A stretch of DNA of 64,000 nt, taken from assembly GCF_017355205.1 (NCBI RefSeq), contig NZ_JADIJK010000004.1:203370-267369 (forward strand). Direction: 5' to 3'. How positions within the stretch are numbered: position 1 is the stretch's first letter; each line of letters begins with the position of its first letter. Under the pieces are notes generated by a model. That model worked only from the letters and a program-made list of their open reading frames with translations. It searched no databases and was not told the origin of the DNA. The translations under genes and the position numbers were made by a program. Of this stretch, positions 8,547 through 18,550 are shown one piece after another. The DNA comes from Bacillus sp. SD088. GTDB lineage: Bacteria > Bacillota > Bacilli > Bacillales > Bacillaceae_C.

Positions 8547-9257
8547 TGCGATATTTTGCAATTGCATTACTTCTTCTTCTGTTAATGCACGATATTCTCC
8601 AAGCGCCAATTCTTCATCCAACTGCAATCGTCCCATGGAAATGCGCTTCAAATAGATGACTTGTTTTCCTACAGCCGCAAACATTCTTTTGACTTGATGG
8701 AATTTCCCCTCTGTAATCGTTAATTCAATATCTGATCTTTCACCAGCTTTTAAGATTTCTAAAAACCCAGGCTTTGTCTCGTACCCGTCATCTAAGATAA
8801 CACCCTGTTGAAAGGCATGTTTATCGTCTTCACTGACAAGCCCTTTAACTACAGCAAAATAGGTTTTCGGCACATCTTTTTTAGGCGATAGAAGTTGATG
8901 GGCTAGCTTTCCGTCATTGGTTAATAGCAATAGCCCTTCCGTATCCTTATCCAATCGGCCCACTGGGAACGGGGACATCACCGCATCATCTGGATGCAAT
9001 AAATCGATCACGGTTTTTTCACGTACATCCTCGGTTGCCGAAATCACATCAGCGGGTTTATTCATCATTAAATAAATATATTCACGGTAATGAACTTCTT
9101 CTCCATTGACATAAATCGATTGTTGTTCAGGAATCACTTGTGTTTTCGGATCTTTTACAATATCCCCTTCCACTGTGACACTTCCACTTTTCAAAAGCTT
9201 TTTTACTTCTTTCCGGCTACCATAGCCCGTATTTGCCAAAAGCTTATCAATTCTCAT
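8538..9257 (-). CDS. Pseudouridine synthase, RsuA family
   Basis: A 239-residue protein with an N-terminal S4 RNA-binding domain (MRIDKLLANTGYGSRKEVKK) and a C-terminal RsuA/RluB-type catalytic domain. The catalytic aspartate lies in VGRLDKDTEGLLLL at about residues 100-113. It probably isomerises a uridine in 16S rRNA (U516 type), although RluB-type 23S specificity cannot be excluded. The ATG at 9257 is preferred over the adjacent TTG because AAAGGAGG lies 7 nt upstream. The equivalent in B. subtilis is ytzG. Confidence 0.88.
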   Translation of the reverse strand: MRIDKLLANTGYGSRKEVKKLLKSGSVTVEGDIVKDPKTQVIPEQQSIYVNGEEVHYREYIYLMMNKPADVISATEDVREKTVIDLLHPDDAVMSPFPVGRLDKDTEGLLLLTNDGKLAHQLLSPKKDVPKTYFAVVKGLVSEDDKHAFQQGVILDDGYETKPGFLEILKAGERSDIELTITEGKFHQVKRMFAAVGKQVIYLKRISMGRLQLDEELALGEYRALTEEEVMQLQNIAIK

Positions 9258-9377
9258 CAAAAAACCTCCTTTCTGTGAAAATACAATATTTCATTTCTTT
9301 AGGCCCATGCCCATACGCTTTATAAACTCCTACATAGGCTGATGGTGGAAGAGATAATGAAATGGAGTGACGTATAA

Positions 9378-9716
9378 ATGAGTTTTCGCCAACAAATGCC
9401 TATGCCGTTTTCTAATCAAATGCCGTTTCCAGGCCAAATGATGCCACAATTTCAAGGGAATATGCCGCAACAGCCCTCATATGAGGAATTTTCACAAAAC
9501 CCTCAAGATGAAATGCAAGCAAAATTCTTTCCTGGGATGCCAAATCATTCCTCTCTTGATCGGAGAGTCGATCAATTAGAAAATCAGGTCAGAAGACTAG
9601 AGCGGCAAATTAATCGGCTTGACCGCAGAGTATCGCGCTTGGAAGGTCAAGGAGGCCATCCAGGGTTTCCAGGTCATCCAGGTCGACCAGAATATGAAGA
9701 AACTGGATATTATTAA
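9378..9716 (+). CDS. Met/Pro/Gln-rich small protein with coiled coil
   Basis: The 112-residue protein has three parts: an N-terminal 50 residues rich in M, P, Q and F; a 35-residue charged coiled coil with heptads (DRRVDQLENQVRRLERQINR); and a Gly/Pro-rich tail (GFPGHPGRPEYEETGYY) ending in tyrosines. This composition is typical of spore-coat or coat-associated proteins of bacilli, but no named family is recognised. It has its own ribosome-binding site (GGAGTGACGT) and is absent from this spot in B. subtilis. Function is inferred from composition only. Confidence 0.7.
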   Translation: MSFRQQMPMPFSNQMPFPGQMMPQFQGNMPQQPSYEEFSQNPQDEMQAKFFPGMPNHSSLDRRVDQLENQVRRLERQINRLDRRVSRLEGQGGHPGFPGHPGRPEYEETGYY

Positions 9717-9817
9717 TTCTTAAAAGGTTTTGGAAGTGTATCCACTCGGATTGATCCTATTTCTTCGTCTATTCATCCCAAGGATGACGCCCATCCTGAT
9801 CACATATGTATCGTTAT

Positions 9818-9859
9818 GGGCAGTTGCCCACCTTGTTCTTTAGGTGTAAAGCACTGCCC
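9818..9859. terminator. Hairpin between the coat-like gene and murJ
   Basis: GGGCAGT at 9818-9824 pairs with ACTGCCC at 9853-9859, with a second short stem (CCACCT/AGGTG) inside. Flanking T tracts are weak, so it may act as a terminator for the two convergent genes or only as an end-stabilising structure. Confidence 0.5.
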
Positions 9860-9882
9860 GTTTATGCTATGTTATAGGGATT

Positions 9883-11496
9883 TTAATTCATTCCCAGCTT
9901 CTTCTTAAACCTTGTCAATCGCTCCCCAAATAACCGATCAGCCAATCCAGATTTTAAGCCTAGATAGCCATAAATCATCGCTCCAACTGCGGCGCAAATA
10001 AAGATCAGCAATAATCCTTGCAGCCTTGATTCTGGATTCATAATAGAATGAAGTCCAAGGTACACAAAGTATACAGGCACTAACATCGCAACATTAAAAA
10101 TAATAATTAACAGCACTCTTCTATAGACAAGTCTTAATGGATACTTTGAAAAGATTTTAATCACAACTAAGTTAATCGCAATCGAAACGAAATAACCAAG
10201 CGTTGTTGCATAAATTGCTCCTTCTGTACCAAAGGCTTCGATAAGCGGGATATTTAAGCTTAATTTTATTAGAATTCCTGTTAACAGACTTAAGATCGTG
10301 AAACGTTGTTCATTAATGCCTTGCAGGATCGCCGCGGTTACGGAATATAAAGCAAATAAAATCGCGACAGGCGCATAGGTTTTTAGCACCTCTGTCCCTA
10401 GATCTGAATAGCCATAAAATACGGTATAAAAGGGTTCCGCCAAAATCATCAAGCCCAATGATGCAGGCAATGTAATAAATAATAAAACTTGCAGCGTCTG
10501 ATCCAGCTGGCGAAAAAGAATCTTTCGGTCTGAATTGACGAAGGATTCCGTAATTAAAGGAACCAGCGTCATGGCAAAAGCTGTGGCTAAAGATACCGGG
10601 ATAATGACCAATTTATGGTTTAAGGTTAAAGTTCCGTAGGCATCTAAGTAATTAACGACTTGGTTTCCAGCCGCCATCGCTCGGTTAAATGTAAATTGAT
10701 CTATTAAGGTATACAATGGATTGGCAATACCGACCATCACAAAAGGAAAAGCGTAAATAAGAATTTCCTTATACATACTCCCCAGAGAAACAGTGAGGTC
10801 ACCTTTACTTTGCAGACGTTGCTCGTCTAATTTCGGTTTGCGTTTTTTCCAATACCATAGCAGGACAATAAGACTGGCAATCCCGCCGATAAAGGCGGCA
10901 AAGGTCGCCGTCCCAATCGCTGTCACAACACTCCCCTTCAGGATATAGATGACCATAAAACTTCCTGCTAATAAGAAAATAATTCTCGCTAATTGTTCAA
11001 TCACAGTGGATACAGCAGATGGGCCCATTGATTGGTTACCTTGGAAAAAGCCACGAATTAAGCTCATCGCTGGGATCACAAGTAAAGCAAAGCTGACAGC
11101 TCTAACAACAGAGGCCACGTCTTCAGTGGTAAAATCCGTTTCTGCTCCTTTTAAGACCATTTCCGCGATCGGTGTCGCTAACCCGTACATCACGAAAAAA
11201 GAAACAACTCCAGTCAGCGTCATTACAATCAAACCTGAGCGGAATAGCCGATGCCCCACCTCATATTCACCTAATGCATTATATTTCGCAATATATTTGG
11301 ATACAGCCATTGGAACACCAGCTGTGGCAATACTAATAAAGATCGTATAAGGATTATACCCATATGAATATAGCGCATAGGCACTTTCCCCACCAATAAT
11401 CGCTTTAAAAGGGATAACATAGAAAAGACCTAATATCTTTGATAAAATTGTACCGAGCGTTAATATAAATGTTCCACGAATTAATTTAGATGACAT
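9883..11496 (-). CDS. murJ: Lipid II flippase MurJ/YtgP, MOP superfamily
   Basis: A 537-residue polytopic membrane protein with about 14 hydrophobic segments, a MOP-superfamily exporter of the polysaccharide-biosynthesis group. The N-terminus (SKLIRGTFILTLGTILSKIL) and the overall pattern match B. subtilis YtgP, which has been shown to act as MurJ, moving lipid II across the membrane for wall synthesis. SpoVB-type paralogues are similar in sequence, but the position upstream of divergent ytfP is that of ytgP. The start is the ATG at 11496. Confidence 0.88.
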   Translation of the reverse strand: MSSKLIRGTFILTLGTILSKILGLFYVIPFKAIIGGESAYALYSYGYNPYTIFISIATAGVPMAVSKYIAKYNALGEYEVGHRLFRSGLIVMTLTGVVSFFVMYGLATPIAEMVLKGAETDFTTEDVASVVRAVSFALLVIPAMSLIRGFFQGNQSMGPSAVSTVIEQLARIIFLLAGSFMVIYILKGSVVTAIGTATFAAFIGGIASLIVLLWYWKKRKPKLDEQRLQSKGDLTVSLGSMYKEILIYAFPFVMVGIANPLYTLIDQFTFNRAMAAGNQVVNYLDAYGTLTLNHKLVIIPVSLATAFAMTLVPLITESFVNSDRKILFRQLDQTLQVLLFITLPASLGLMILAEPFYTVFYGYSDLGTEVLKTYAPVAILFALYSVTAAILQGINEQRFTILSLLTGILIKLSLNIPLIEAFGTEGAIYATTLGYFVSIAINLVVIKIFSKYPLRLVYRRVLLIIIFNVAMLVPVYFVYLGLHSIMNPESRLQGLLLIFICAAVGAMIYGYLGLKSGLADRLFGERLTRFKKKLGMN

Positions 11497-11719
11497 ACAT
11501 TCTCGAACTCTCCATTTTTAATTTTCATTTGTTTTTTTAATTTTAATCACTACACTCTCCATTTAGTTTACAGCTATCGACGGAATTTGACAATGAGTTC
11601 AGCGTTGCGTTTGGAAATTGTTCATAGTATTTTAAGAAAGCACAAAGTCATCAAAAATAATGAAGGATCGAATATTCCCTATATAGACAGAAATTGAACA
11701 TGAAAGTGAGCCGATAAAA

Positions 11720-13000
11720 ATGTATGATGTTATAGTCATCGGTGGCGGCCCGTCAGGATTAATGGCCTCCATCGCTGCCGCCGAATATAAAGCAAAGGTT
11801 TTATTAATAGATAAAGGTCATAAGCTAGGCAAGAAATTAGCGATCTCAGGAGGAGGACGCTGTAATGTGACAAATCGCTTGCCCTTGGATGAAATTATTC
11901 GCCATATTCCCGGCAATGGCCGCTTTCTATATAGTGCCTTCTCTGTTTTTAATAACGAAGATATCATTCGTTTTTTCGAAAATCTCGGGATTGAATTAAA
12001 GGAAGAAGACCATGGGCGCATGTTCCCTGCTTCTAATCGGGCACAGTCCGTCGTCGATGCGCTTTTATCGCGAATGAGTGAATTAGAAGTTGAAGTGCTG
12101 CCAGATACCCCTGTTCAAAAAGTACTTTATGAACAGGGAAAAACAGCAGGAGTTCTGTTAAAATCCGGAAAGAAACTTGTGGCCTCCGCCGTGGTAATTG
12201 CCACTGGCGGCGCATCTGTCCCGCAAACTGGATCAACGGGAGATGGCTATCCATGGGCAAAAGCGGCCGGCCACACGATTTCAGAGTTATTCCCAACAGA
12301 AGTGCCGATTACTTCTAATGAGCGATTCATCAAAGAAAAACAATTACAAGGATTGTCGCTGCGCGAAGTAGCACTCAGTGTGCTGAAGCCAAATGGAAAA
12401 CCATTGATTACCCATAAAATGGACATGATTTTTACCCATTTTGGCATTTCCGGTCCCGCTGCCTTGCGTTGTAGCCAATTTGTTGTAAAACAATTAAAAA
12501 AATCAAAGCGGCCTGAAGTGACAATGGCGATTGACGCACTGCCTAGCCAAAGTGAGGAAGCACTTTTTCAACAACTCCAAAAAGTAAAAAAGGACGAACC
12601 AAAAAAGAGCATTAAAAATGCACTGAAAGGCTTGTTACCTGAGCGTTATTTATTGTTTTTATTCACACAATGTGAAATCGATCCATCGGAGATTTGCGGG
12701 AGTCTTTCAACCGAAAAATTGCGCGCCTTCGCCAAAGCCTGTAAGCAATTCACGTTCCAAGTAAATGGCACCCTTCCATTGGAAAAAGCTTTTGTCACAG
12801 GCGGCGGGGTTTCCGTAAAAGAAATCGAACCTAAGACAATGGCCTCCAAACTCACGCCCGGCCTGCATTTCTGTGGGGAGATTTTAGATATCTATGGCTA
12901 CACAGGCGGCTATAACATCACGGCTGCACTTGTGACAGGAAGACTGGCAGGGATGAATGCCGCCCTTTATGGAAAAAGAAGTGAGCAAGGAGTACTGTGA
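11720..13000 (+). CDS. ytfP: YtfP, BaiN/HI0933-type flavoprotein
   Basis: A 426-residue FAD-dependent oxidoreductase of the HI0933/BaiN family. The dinucleotide-binding loop [12 protein letters not shown] is at residues 6-17; the family motifs GRCNVTN at about 46-52, VIATGG at about 158 and the C-terminal [15 protein letters not shown] for FAD contact are all present. The physiological substrate is unknown. It is transcribed divergently from murJ, as in B. subtilis. A 52-bp minisatellite begins about 50 bp after its stop codon. Confidence 0.88.
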   Translation: MYDVIVIGGGPSGLMASIAAAEYKAKVLLIDKGHKLGKKLAISGGGRCNVTNRLPLDEIIRHIPGNGRFLYSAFSVFNNEDIIRFFENLGIELKEEDHGRMFPASNRAQSVVDALLSRMSELEVEVLPDTPVQKVLYEQGKTAGVLLKSGKKLVASAVVIATGGASVPQTGSTGDGYPWAKAAGHTISELFPTEVPITSNERFIKEKQLQGLSLREVALSVLKPNGKPLITHKMDMIFTHFGISGPAALRCSQFVVKQLKKSKRPEVTMAIDALPSQSEEALFQQLQKVKKDEPKKSIKNALKGLLPERYLLFLFTQCEIDPSEICGSLSTEKLRAFAKACKQFTFQVNGTLPLEKAFVTGGGVSVKEIEPKTMASKLTPGLHFCGEILDIYGYTGGYNITAALVTGRLAGMNAALYGKRSEQGVL

Positions 13001-13034
13001 TTATAGAGGAATAGCTGTTTGTTCAGCTGTTCTT

Positions 13035-13985
13035 TTTCAATTTATGAACTGAGGACAGATCAGATTTGCCCTTACGATTTTGCGGCGTTCTCCCTTTTTC
13101 GTTACGGTGAGCTCGCACGCCCTTACCCTTTTGCTGCGTTCTTCGCTTTTTGGTAACGGCGAGGGTTGACGCCGTTACCCTTTTCCGGGATCTTCGTTTT
13201 TCGGGCACGGCGGGGGCTCGCGCCGTTACCCTTTTGCAGTGTTCTTCGCTTTTCGGGCACGGCGGGGGCTCGCGCCGTTACCCTTTGGCGGCGTTCTTCG
13301 CTTTTCGGGCACGGCGGGGGCTCGCGCCGTTACCCTTTGGCGGCGTTCTTCGCTTTTCGGGCACGGCGGGGGCTCGCGCCGTTACCCTTTGGCGGCGTTC
13401 TTCGCTTTTTGGGCACGGCGGGGGCTCGCGCCGTTACCCTTTGGCGGCGTTCTTCGCTTTTTGGGCACGGCGGGGGCTCGCGCCGTTACCCTTTGGCGGC
13501 GTTCTTCGCTTTTCGGGCACGGCGGGGGCTGACGCCGTTACCCTTTTGCTGCGTTCTTCGCTTTTCGGGCACGGCGGAGGCTGGCGCCGTTACACTTTTG
13601 CTGCGTTCTTCGCTTTTCGGGCACGGCGGAGGCTGGCGCCGTTACACTTTTGCTGCGTTCTTCGCTTTTCGGGCACGGCGGAGGCTGGCGCCGTTACCCT
13701 TTTCCGGCGTTCTTTGCTTTTCGGGCACGGCGGGGGCTGGCGCCGTTACCCTTTTCCGACGTTCTTTGCTTTTCGGGCACGGCGGGGGCTGGCGCCGTTA
13801 CCCTTTTGCTGCGTTCTTCGCTTTTCGGGCACGGCGGAGGCTCGCGCCGTTACCCTTTTCCGGCGTTCTTTGCTTTTCGGGCACGGCGGGGGCTGGCGCC
13901 GTTACCCTTTTTTGCAATTCCCTTCTTTTTTGTCACGGCCACGCTGAATTTTTAAAGTTCTTCTGCTTTTAAGCTCTGTCCTCGT
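13035..13985. repeat. 52-bp GC-rich hairpin minisatellite, about 16 units
   Basis: Sixteen near-identical units start at 13087, 13138, 13189, 13241 and then every 52 bp to 13865, with degenerate partial units on both sides. A unit reads GTTCTTCGCTTTTCGGGCAC then GGCGGGGGCTCGCGCCG and TTACCCTTTTGC. Each unit contains an inverted repeat, perfect in the unit at 13138 (GGTAACGGCG ... CGCCGTTACC). A 9-bp inverted repeat GAGGACAGA/TCTGTCCTC (13051-13059 and 13975-13983) brackets the array. The 52-bp period is not divisible by three, so the same repeated peptide appears in all three frames; coding is unlikely. Confidence 0.95.
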
Positions 13986-14033
13986 TAAAACGGCAAAAAA
14001 AAGCAGGACTATTCTGCTGCAATAGTACCTGCT

Positions 14034-14216
14034 TTATGAGTTATAAATAATTAATGCACTGAAACAAAAGACTTGTTCTCCAGAGGCATCGCCAATCAGC
14101 GCGACGTTATATTTAATATCCACTACATCCCTAGGAGAAATTTCTTCGAGGAATTCATTCATTTCTTCCTCTAAATCCTGTTCATGATCACAATCAAATA
14201 GTTTAACTTGTACCAA
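14034..14216 (-). CDS. cse60: Sporulation protein Cse60-like
   Basis: Sixty residues starting VQVKLFDCDHEQDLEEEMNE, with a hydrophobic C-terminus (CFSALIIYNS). Length, the acidic first half and the IKYNVALIGDASGEQVFCFSA half fit the small Cse60/YteV family, which in B. subtilis is made under SigmaE in the mother cell during sporulation. The start is a TTG at 14216, with AAGGGGTGGAG just upstream. No SigmaE promoter was verified here. Molecular function of the family is unknown. Confidence 0.72.
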   Translation of the reverse strand: MVQVKLFDCDHEQDLEEEMNEFLEEISPRDVVDIKYNVALIGDASGEQVFCFSALIIYNS

Positions 14217-14432
14217 TTATCTCCACCCCTTTTTAGCATGTTTGCCAATATTAGTGGATTTTATACTATTCAGAAAATATTTTTTGGTTACAACCATAGC
14301 CTAGAACAATTCCAACAGATATTATTTGGACAAGATTATCTTTCGAACTTCAAATAATCATAACATCAGCTAAAAGAAAAACATTTATATAGCAGATGAT
14401 TGTTTTTCGCATGCTACCCTTTCCTTTACATA

Positions 14433-14788
14433 TCAATTAATTTTTATGATAAAGTCTAACAAATGAGCATTTTCAACTGGGAACTTTGATTTTATATGAA
14501 GATTTTTGCTATCCAAAACAATCATATTCTCTTCTTTATCATTCCTTTCAATTATGTAGATTTCCTCGTTTGCCTTATCTTGATAAAGCAGTCTATATGT
14601 ATTTCCAGGCTGAGATATTTCATCTCCCAGTGGTTCAAACATTGGTTCTTTTCCTAATGAAAGAATTCCTAAAGTATTTCCCCTCCCATCAATCGGTAGG
14701 CAATATAGAATCCTCTTATCATCTAATGCTAATTGCCGGTCTCATTTACCTCATACTCCGTGCCCCAAAATAGTACCTTTATAATCAT
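14433..14788 (-). pseudogene. Frameshifted small hypothetical gene
   Basis: An ATG at 14788 with GTAGGGATGA upstream opens MIIKVLFWGTEYEVNETGN and hits TAG. A single-base change near 14735 lets the frame continue as LALDDKRILYCLPIDGRGN through LGILSLGKEPMFEPLGDEI to the stop at 14433. The restored protein would be about 118 residues, beta-rich and without recognised motifs. The downstream 69 residues alone (from MFEPLG) form an open frame, but it lacks a good ribosome-binding site. This is a true decayed gene or a one-base sequence error. Confidence 0.6.
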
Positions 14789-14879
14789 TTCATCCCTACT
14801 TCTTTAGCTTTTAAATTTTGCCTAACACATTCATTAATAATGACGTAAATATTGCAAAATAGTTTCACTTTTTGAGGGA

Positions 14880-14926
14880 ACGAAAAAGGGAAATCCCCGA
14901 GACTACTATAGTCTTAGAGATTTCCC
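14880..14926 (-). terminator. Terminator of ytwF
   Basis: On the minus strand the stem GGGAAATC/GATTTCCC (14888-14895 with 14919-14926) encloses an inner GACT/AGTC stem and is followed by a run of T. It sits 15 bp after the ytwF stop codon. Confidence 0.85.
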
Positions 14927-14940
14927 TCACATGTCCTATA

Positions 14941-15258
14941 TTACTTTTCCTTTGGCGTTGTTTCTCCCTGCCATTTGAGCATGCCGCCAACCATATTCGT
15001 GACCTTGTAGCCTTGTTCATTCAAATATTCACAGGTTCTGCCACTACGTCCACCGGAACGGCAAATCATTATATATTCTTTGTTCGGATCTAGCTCATCA
15101 AGATGCTCAGGAATTTGGCCCATTGGAATATGAACAGCTTTTGAGATCATACCTTCTGCCACTTCTTCCTCTTCCCGTACATCGATTAAATTATATTGTT
15201 TCCCTGCTTCCAGCTCTTTCTGTAGCTCTTCTGGGGTGATGGTCTTGATTTCGCTCAT
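14941..15258 (-). CDS. ytwF: Single-domain rhodanese YtwF
   Basis: A 105-residue stand-alone rhodanese domain for sulfane-sulfur transfer. The active-site cysteine is C66 in MICRSGGRSGRT, forming the six-residue loop usual for sulfurtransferases. The N-terminal ITPEELQKELEAGKQYNLID and the IDVREEEE segment are typical of the fold. There is no signal peptide, so it is cytoplasmic. It has its own terminator and ribosome-binding site (AAAGGAAGA). B. subtilis ytwF is the same size and lies in the same neighbourhood. Confidence 0.9.
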   Translation of the reverse strand: MSEIKTITPEELQKELEAGKQYNLIDVREEEEVAEGMISKAVHIPMGQIPEHLDELDPNKEYIMICRSGGRSGRTCEYLNEQGYKVTNMVGGMLKWQGETTPKEK

Positions 15259-15548
15259 CTAATCTTCCTTTCAATTGAAATGTTTCTACCATTATTATCT
15301 GTGCTTGTGATTGGATAGTCAAACAAACGAGTCCATGTTCAGGAACTTAGCTTGAAGGGAGACAGATTTTCCATGAAATATCAAGTCAGTGAAGCAGATT
15401 GCGCAGGTTCAATGCCGGGGTGACGCTCCCTATGCTCATTGCAGCTCCTATGCACTTTGCGCAACTTCTCACTATTCGACCTTCAGAAAAAGGGTGGAAT
15501 ACAAGATTTTTACCAAGGAAAAAGACGTACTACTAGAGGGCATATACC

Positions 15549-15672
15549 TCCGCTCCGGAAATATACTTTGCTTTCTGCGGGCGAGTGGCAAGTTTCCTCA
15601 GGCTTCGCCTTCCGGGGTCTTGCCGAACTCTCACTTCCCACAGGAGTCTACGTATATTTCCTCCGCTAAAGG
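15549..15672. repeat. Palindrome-ended intergenic element
   Basis: A roughly 120-bp element bounded by GGAAATATAC (15557-15566) and GTATATTTCC (15652-15661) in inverted orientation, with a GC-richer core containing CTGCGGG, TTCCGGGGTCTTGCC and CACAGGAGTCTACG. The sequence resembles a repeat common between genes of many bacilli. It fills the middle of the 471-bp gap between ytwF and leuS; nothing else convincing is seen in that gap. Confidence 0.7.
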
Positions 15673-15729
15673 AATACATTGTTCGTCCCTGGTGCTTAAT
15701 GTTTTAATTATGTCCCAGACTCTTCTTCC

Positions 15730-18144
15730 TTAATTTGCGACGATATTAACCAACTTACCTGGAATGGCAATGACCTTACGAATCGTTTTACCTTCTAGTT
15801 GTTGTTTAACTTTTTCATCGTCTTGAGCAATTTGCTCAAGTTCTTCCCGGGAGGCGTCACGGGACACTTTTAGTTTGGCGCGGACTTTTCCGTTGATTTG
15901 GACGACGACTTCGACTTCATTATCGACTAGTTTGTTTTCGTCATATTCTGGCCATTTTTCATAGGTGATCGTATCTGTATAGCCTAGCTTCTCCCAAATT
16001 TCCTCGGCGATATGCGGGCAAATCGGTGCTAACATTTTGATGAAGCCTTCTACATACGCTTTTGGTAAAATTTCTGCTTTATAGCCTTCATTAATGAATA
16101 CCATTAATTGAGAAATTCCTGTATTAAAATGCAATTGCTCATAATCACTTGTTACTTTTTTAACGGTTTGATGATAGACTTTTTCAAGGTCGCCGCCAGT
16201 TGTATCCTGAATCTTCTCAGAAAGTGCACCATCATCCTGGATCAATAGACGCCAAACTCGGTCTAGGAAACGACGTGATCCATCAAGCCCTGTTGTTGAC
16301 CAAGAAATCGATGCATCCAATGGCCCCATAAACATTTCATAGAGGCGCAATGTGTCTGCTCCGTGGCTTTCTATCACTTCATCAGGATTAACGACATTGC
16401 CTTTTGATTTACTCATTTTTTCATGATTTTCGCCAAGAATCATCCCTTGATTGAATAATTTTTGGAACGGTTCCTTTGTTGGGACAATCCCTAGATCATA
16501 TAAAAATTTATGCCAGAAGCGCGCGTACAATAAATGAAGAACAGCATGCTCTGCGCCACCGATATACATATCAACAGGAAGCCACTTTTTCAACAATTCT
16601 GGATCAGCTAGGAACTCATCGTTATAAGGATCAATATAACGAAGATAATACCAACAGCTACCTGCCCATTGCGGCATTGTATTTGTTTCTCTTCGACCTT
16701 TTTTGCCCGTTTCTGGATCCACCACATGAAGCCAGTCGGAAATATTAGCTAACGGTGATTCGCCTGTTCCGGACGGTTTGATCTCAGCGGTTTTTGGCAA
16801 AATCAGTGGTAATTCTTCCTCAGGTACACCTGTCATTGTACCATCTTCCCAATGAATAACCGGAATCGGTTCTCCCCAGTAACGTTGACGGCTAAAGAGC
16901 CAATCTCGTAAACGGTAGGTAATCTTCTTCGTGCCGAGCTCTTCTTTTTCCAACCAATTAATCATCGTGGAAATTGCTTCATCTTTTCCCAGCCCATCAA
17001 GGAAATCAGAATTCACATGGGGACCATCGCCTGTGTATGCTTCTTTGGCAATATCGCCGCCTGAAACGACTTCGATAATCTCCAAAGCGAATGTTTTAGC
17101 AAATTCATAGTCCCGTTCATCATGTGCTGGCACAGCCATAATTGCACCAGTTCCGTAAGACATCAAAACATAATCCGCGATCCAAATCGGAATTTGTTTT
17201 CCATTGACAGGGTTAACTGCATAGGCCCCTGTAAACACACCAGTTTTTTCTTTGGCCAAATCCGTTCTTTCTAGATCACTTTTTGCTTTGATTTTTTGAA
17301 TATAGGCTTCTACTTGCTCTTTTTGCGCTGTAGTTGTAATTTTTTCAACGAATGGATGTTCAGGCGCTAATACAGCATAAGTTGCACCAAACAATGTATC
17401 TGGACGAGTCGTAAACACAGTAAACGTCTCATCGAAATCAGCAATTGAGAAGGTCACTTCCGCTCCCTCAGATCGTCCGATCCAGTTGCGCTGCATATCT
17501 TTAATGCTTTCTGGCCAGTCTAGCTCTTCTAGATCATCCAACAAGCGATCCGCATATTCGGTAATTTTCAAGATCCATTGTTTCATTGGACGGCGTTCAA
17601 CCGGATGGCCTCCACGCTCACTTTTTCCATCAATTACTTCTTCATTCGCTAAAACTGTCCCCAGTGCTGGACACCAGTTGACAGGAATTTCATCAACATA
17701 GGCTAGCCCTTTTTCAAATAGCTTTAGAAAAATCCATTGCGTCCATTTGTAATAATGCGGATCAGTTGTATTGATTTCCCGATCCCAATCATAGGAAAAA
17801 CCAAGCTCTTGGATTTGTCTTTTAAATGTTTCAATATTATGTTTGGTAAATTCAGCAGGATCGTTTCCTGTGTCAAGGGCATATTGCTCCGCTGGAAGTC
17901 CAAAGGCATCCCAGCCCATCGGATGCAATACATTATAGCCTTGCATTCGCTTCATTCTAGATAAAATATCAGTTGCTGTATACCCTTCTGGATGGCCAAC
18001 ATGAAGACCGGAACCAGATGGATATGGAAACATATCTAATGCATAAAATTTTTCACCTTCACGACTTGCATCTGTTTTAAATGTTTGCTTATTTTCCCAA
18101 TAAGCTTGCCATTTTTGTTCCAATTCTCTATGGTTAAAACTCAT
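15730..18144 (-). CDS. leuS: Leucine--tRNA ligase
   Basis: An 804-residue class Ia aminoacyl-tRNA synthetase that charges tRNA-Leu. The HIGH-type motif is GLHVGH at residues 46-51, and KMSKSKGN lies near residue 576; the editing domain sits between them (for example TTRPDTLFG). The start is [12 protein letters not shown], with GGAGG 7 nt upstream; the frame extends 6 codons further but lacks support. Length equals that of B. subtilis LeuS. Expression is evidently controlled by the leucine T-box just upstream. Confidence 0.97.
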   Translation of the reverse strand: MSFNHRELEQKWQAYWENKQTFKTDASREGEKFYALDMFPYPSGSGLHVGHPEGYTATDILSRMKRMQGYNVLHPMGWDAFGLPAEQYALDTGNDPAEFTKHNIETFKRQIQELGFSYDWDREINTTDPHYYKWTQWIFLKLFEKGLAYVDEIPVNWCPALGTVLANEEVIDGKSERGGHPVERRPMKQWILKITEYADRLLDDLEELDWPESIKDMQRNWIGRSEGAEVTFSIADFDETFTVFTTRPDTLFGATYAVLAPEHPFVEKITTTAQKEQVEAYIQKIKAKSDLERTDLAKEKTGVFTGAYAVNPVNGKQIPIWIADYVLMSYGTGAIMAVPAHDERDYEFAKTFALEIIEVVSGGDIAKEAYTGDGPHVNSDFLDGLGKDEAISTMINWLEKEELGTKKITYRLRDWLFSRQRYWGEPIPVIHWEDGTMTGVPEEELPLILPKTAEIKPSGTGESPLANISDWLHVVDPETGKKGRRETNTMPQWAGSCWYYLRYIDPYNDEFLADPELLKKWLPVDMYIGGAEHAVLHLLYARFWHKFLYDLGIVPTKEPFQKLFNQGMILGENHEKMSKSKGNVVNPDEVIESHGADTLRLYEMFMGPLDASISWSTTGLDGSRRFLDRVWRLLIQDDGALSEKIQDTTGGDLEKVYHQTVKKVTSDYEQLHFNTGISQLMVFINEGYKAEILPKAYVEGFIKMLAPICPHIAEEIWEKLGYTDTITYEKWPEYDENKLVDNEVEVVVQINGKVRAKLKVSRDASREELEQIAQDDEKVKQQLEGKTIRKVIAIPGKLVNIVAN

Positions 18145-18237
18145 CTTTCTTCCTCCGTTCATTTTGTAAAACGCGATTAATGATAAGGTGAAACTTCAAT
18201 CAGTATACTACTGCCCTTTAATGCGAGATAAATAGAA

Positions 18238-18470
18238 AAAGCCCCCCATCCCAAAGAAACCTCTTGGGACGAGAGACTGTTAACTCCCGCGGTACCACCC
18301 ACATTAATGCTTTCGCATTCACTCATACATCCTTAACGCGGAAAACGGCATAAACTACTTCTTTCACTTATACAACTAAAAGGTGAGTTCATGATTCATC
18401 CTGATTGACTTCCACCACCCGCCAACTCTCTGCACAGTTTGATATCATTACTATTCCTTTATTCACGTTT
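18238..18470 (-). promoter_or_regulatory. T-box leader of leuS (specifier CUC)
   Basis: Read on the minus strand, the T-box core GGGTGGTACCGCGGGAG is followed by a terminator stem (CCCAA/TTGGG) and a T run. Upstream lie the AG-bulge region AGAGAGTTGGCGGGTGG and the specifier segment GAACTCACC, in which CTC (18387-18385) is a leucine codon matching the downstream gene. Uncharged tRNA-Leu would favour the antiterminator and leuS transcription. Confidence 0.93.
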
Positions 18471-18550
18471 CAAGTATTTTTAATCAGATATGTCCAATTG
18501 TAATCAAAAATATACATAATAGCAAGCGTAGTTTTTAAAGATATGTTCCA

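Noticed and set aside
13150..13972. Long overlapping plus-strand frames encoding repeated FARFGRAR-like peptides across the 52-bp repeats
   Set aside because: The period is not divisible by three, so all three frames stay open and encode the same rotating peptide. There is no ribosome-binding site or conserved start, and the effect follows from GC-rich repeats lacking stop codons.
13035..13985. Possible CRISPR array
   Set aside because: Units are repeated along their whole length with no unique spacers, and no cas genes are present.
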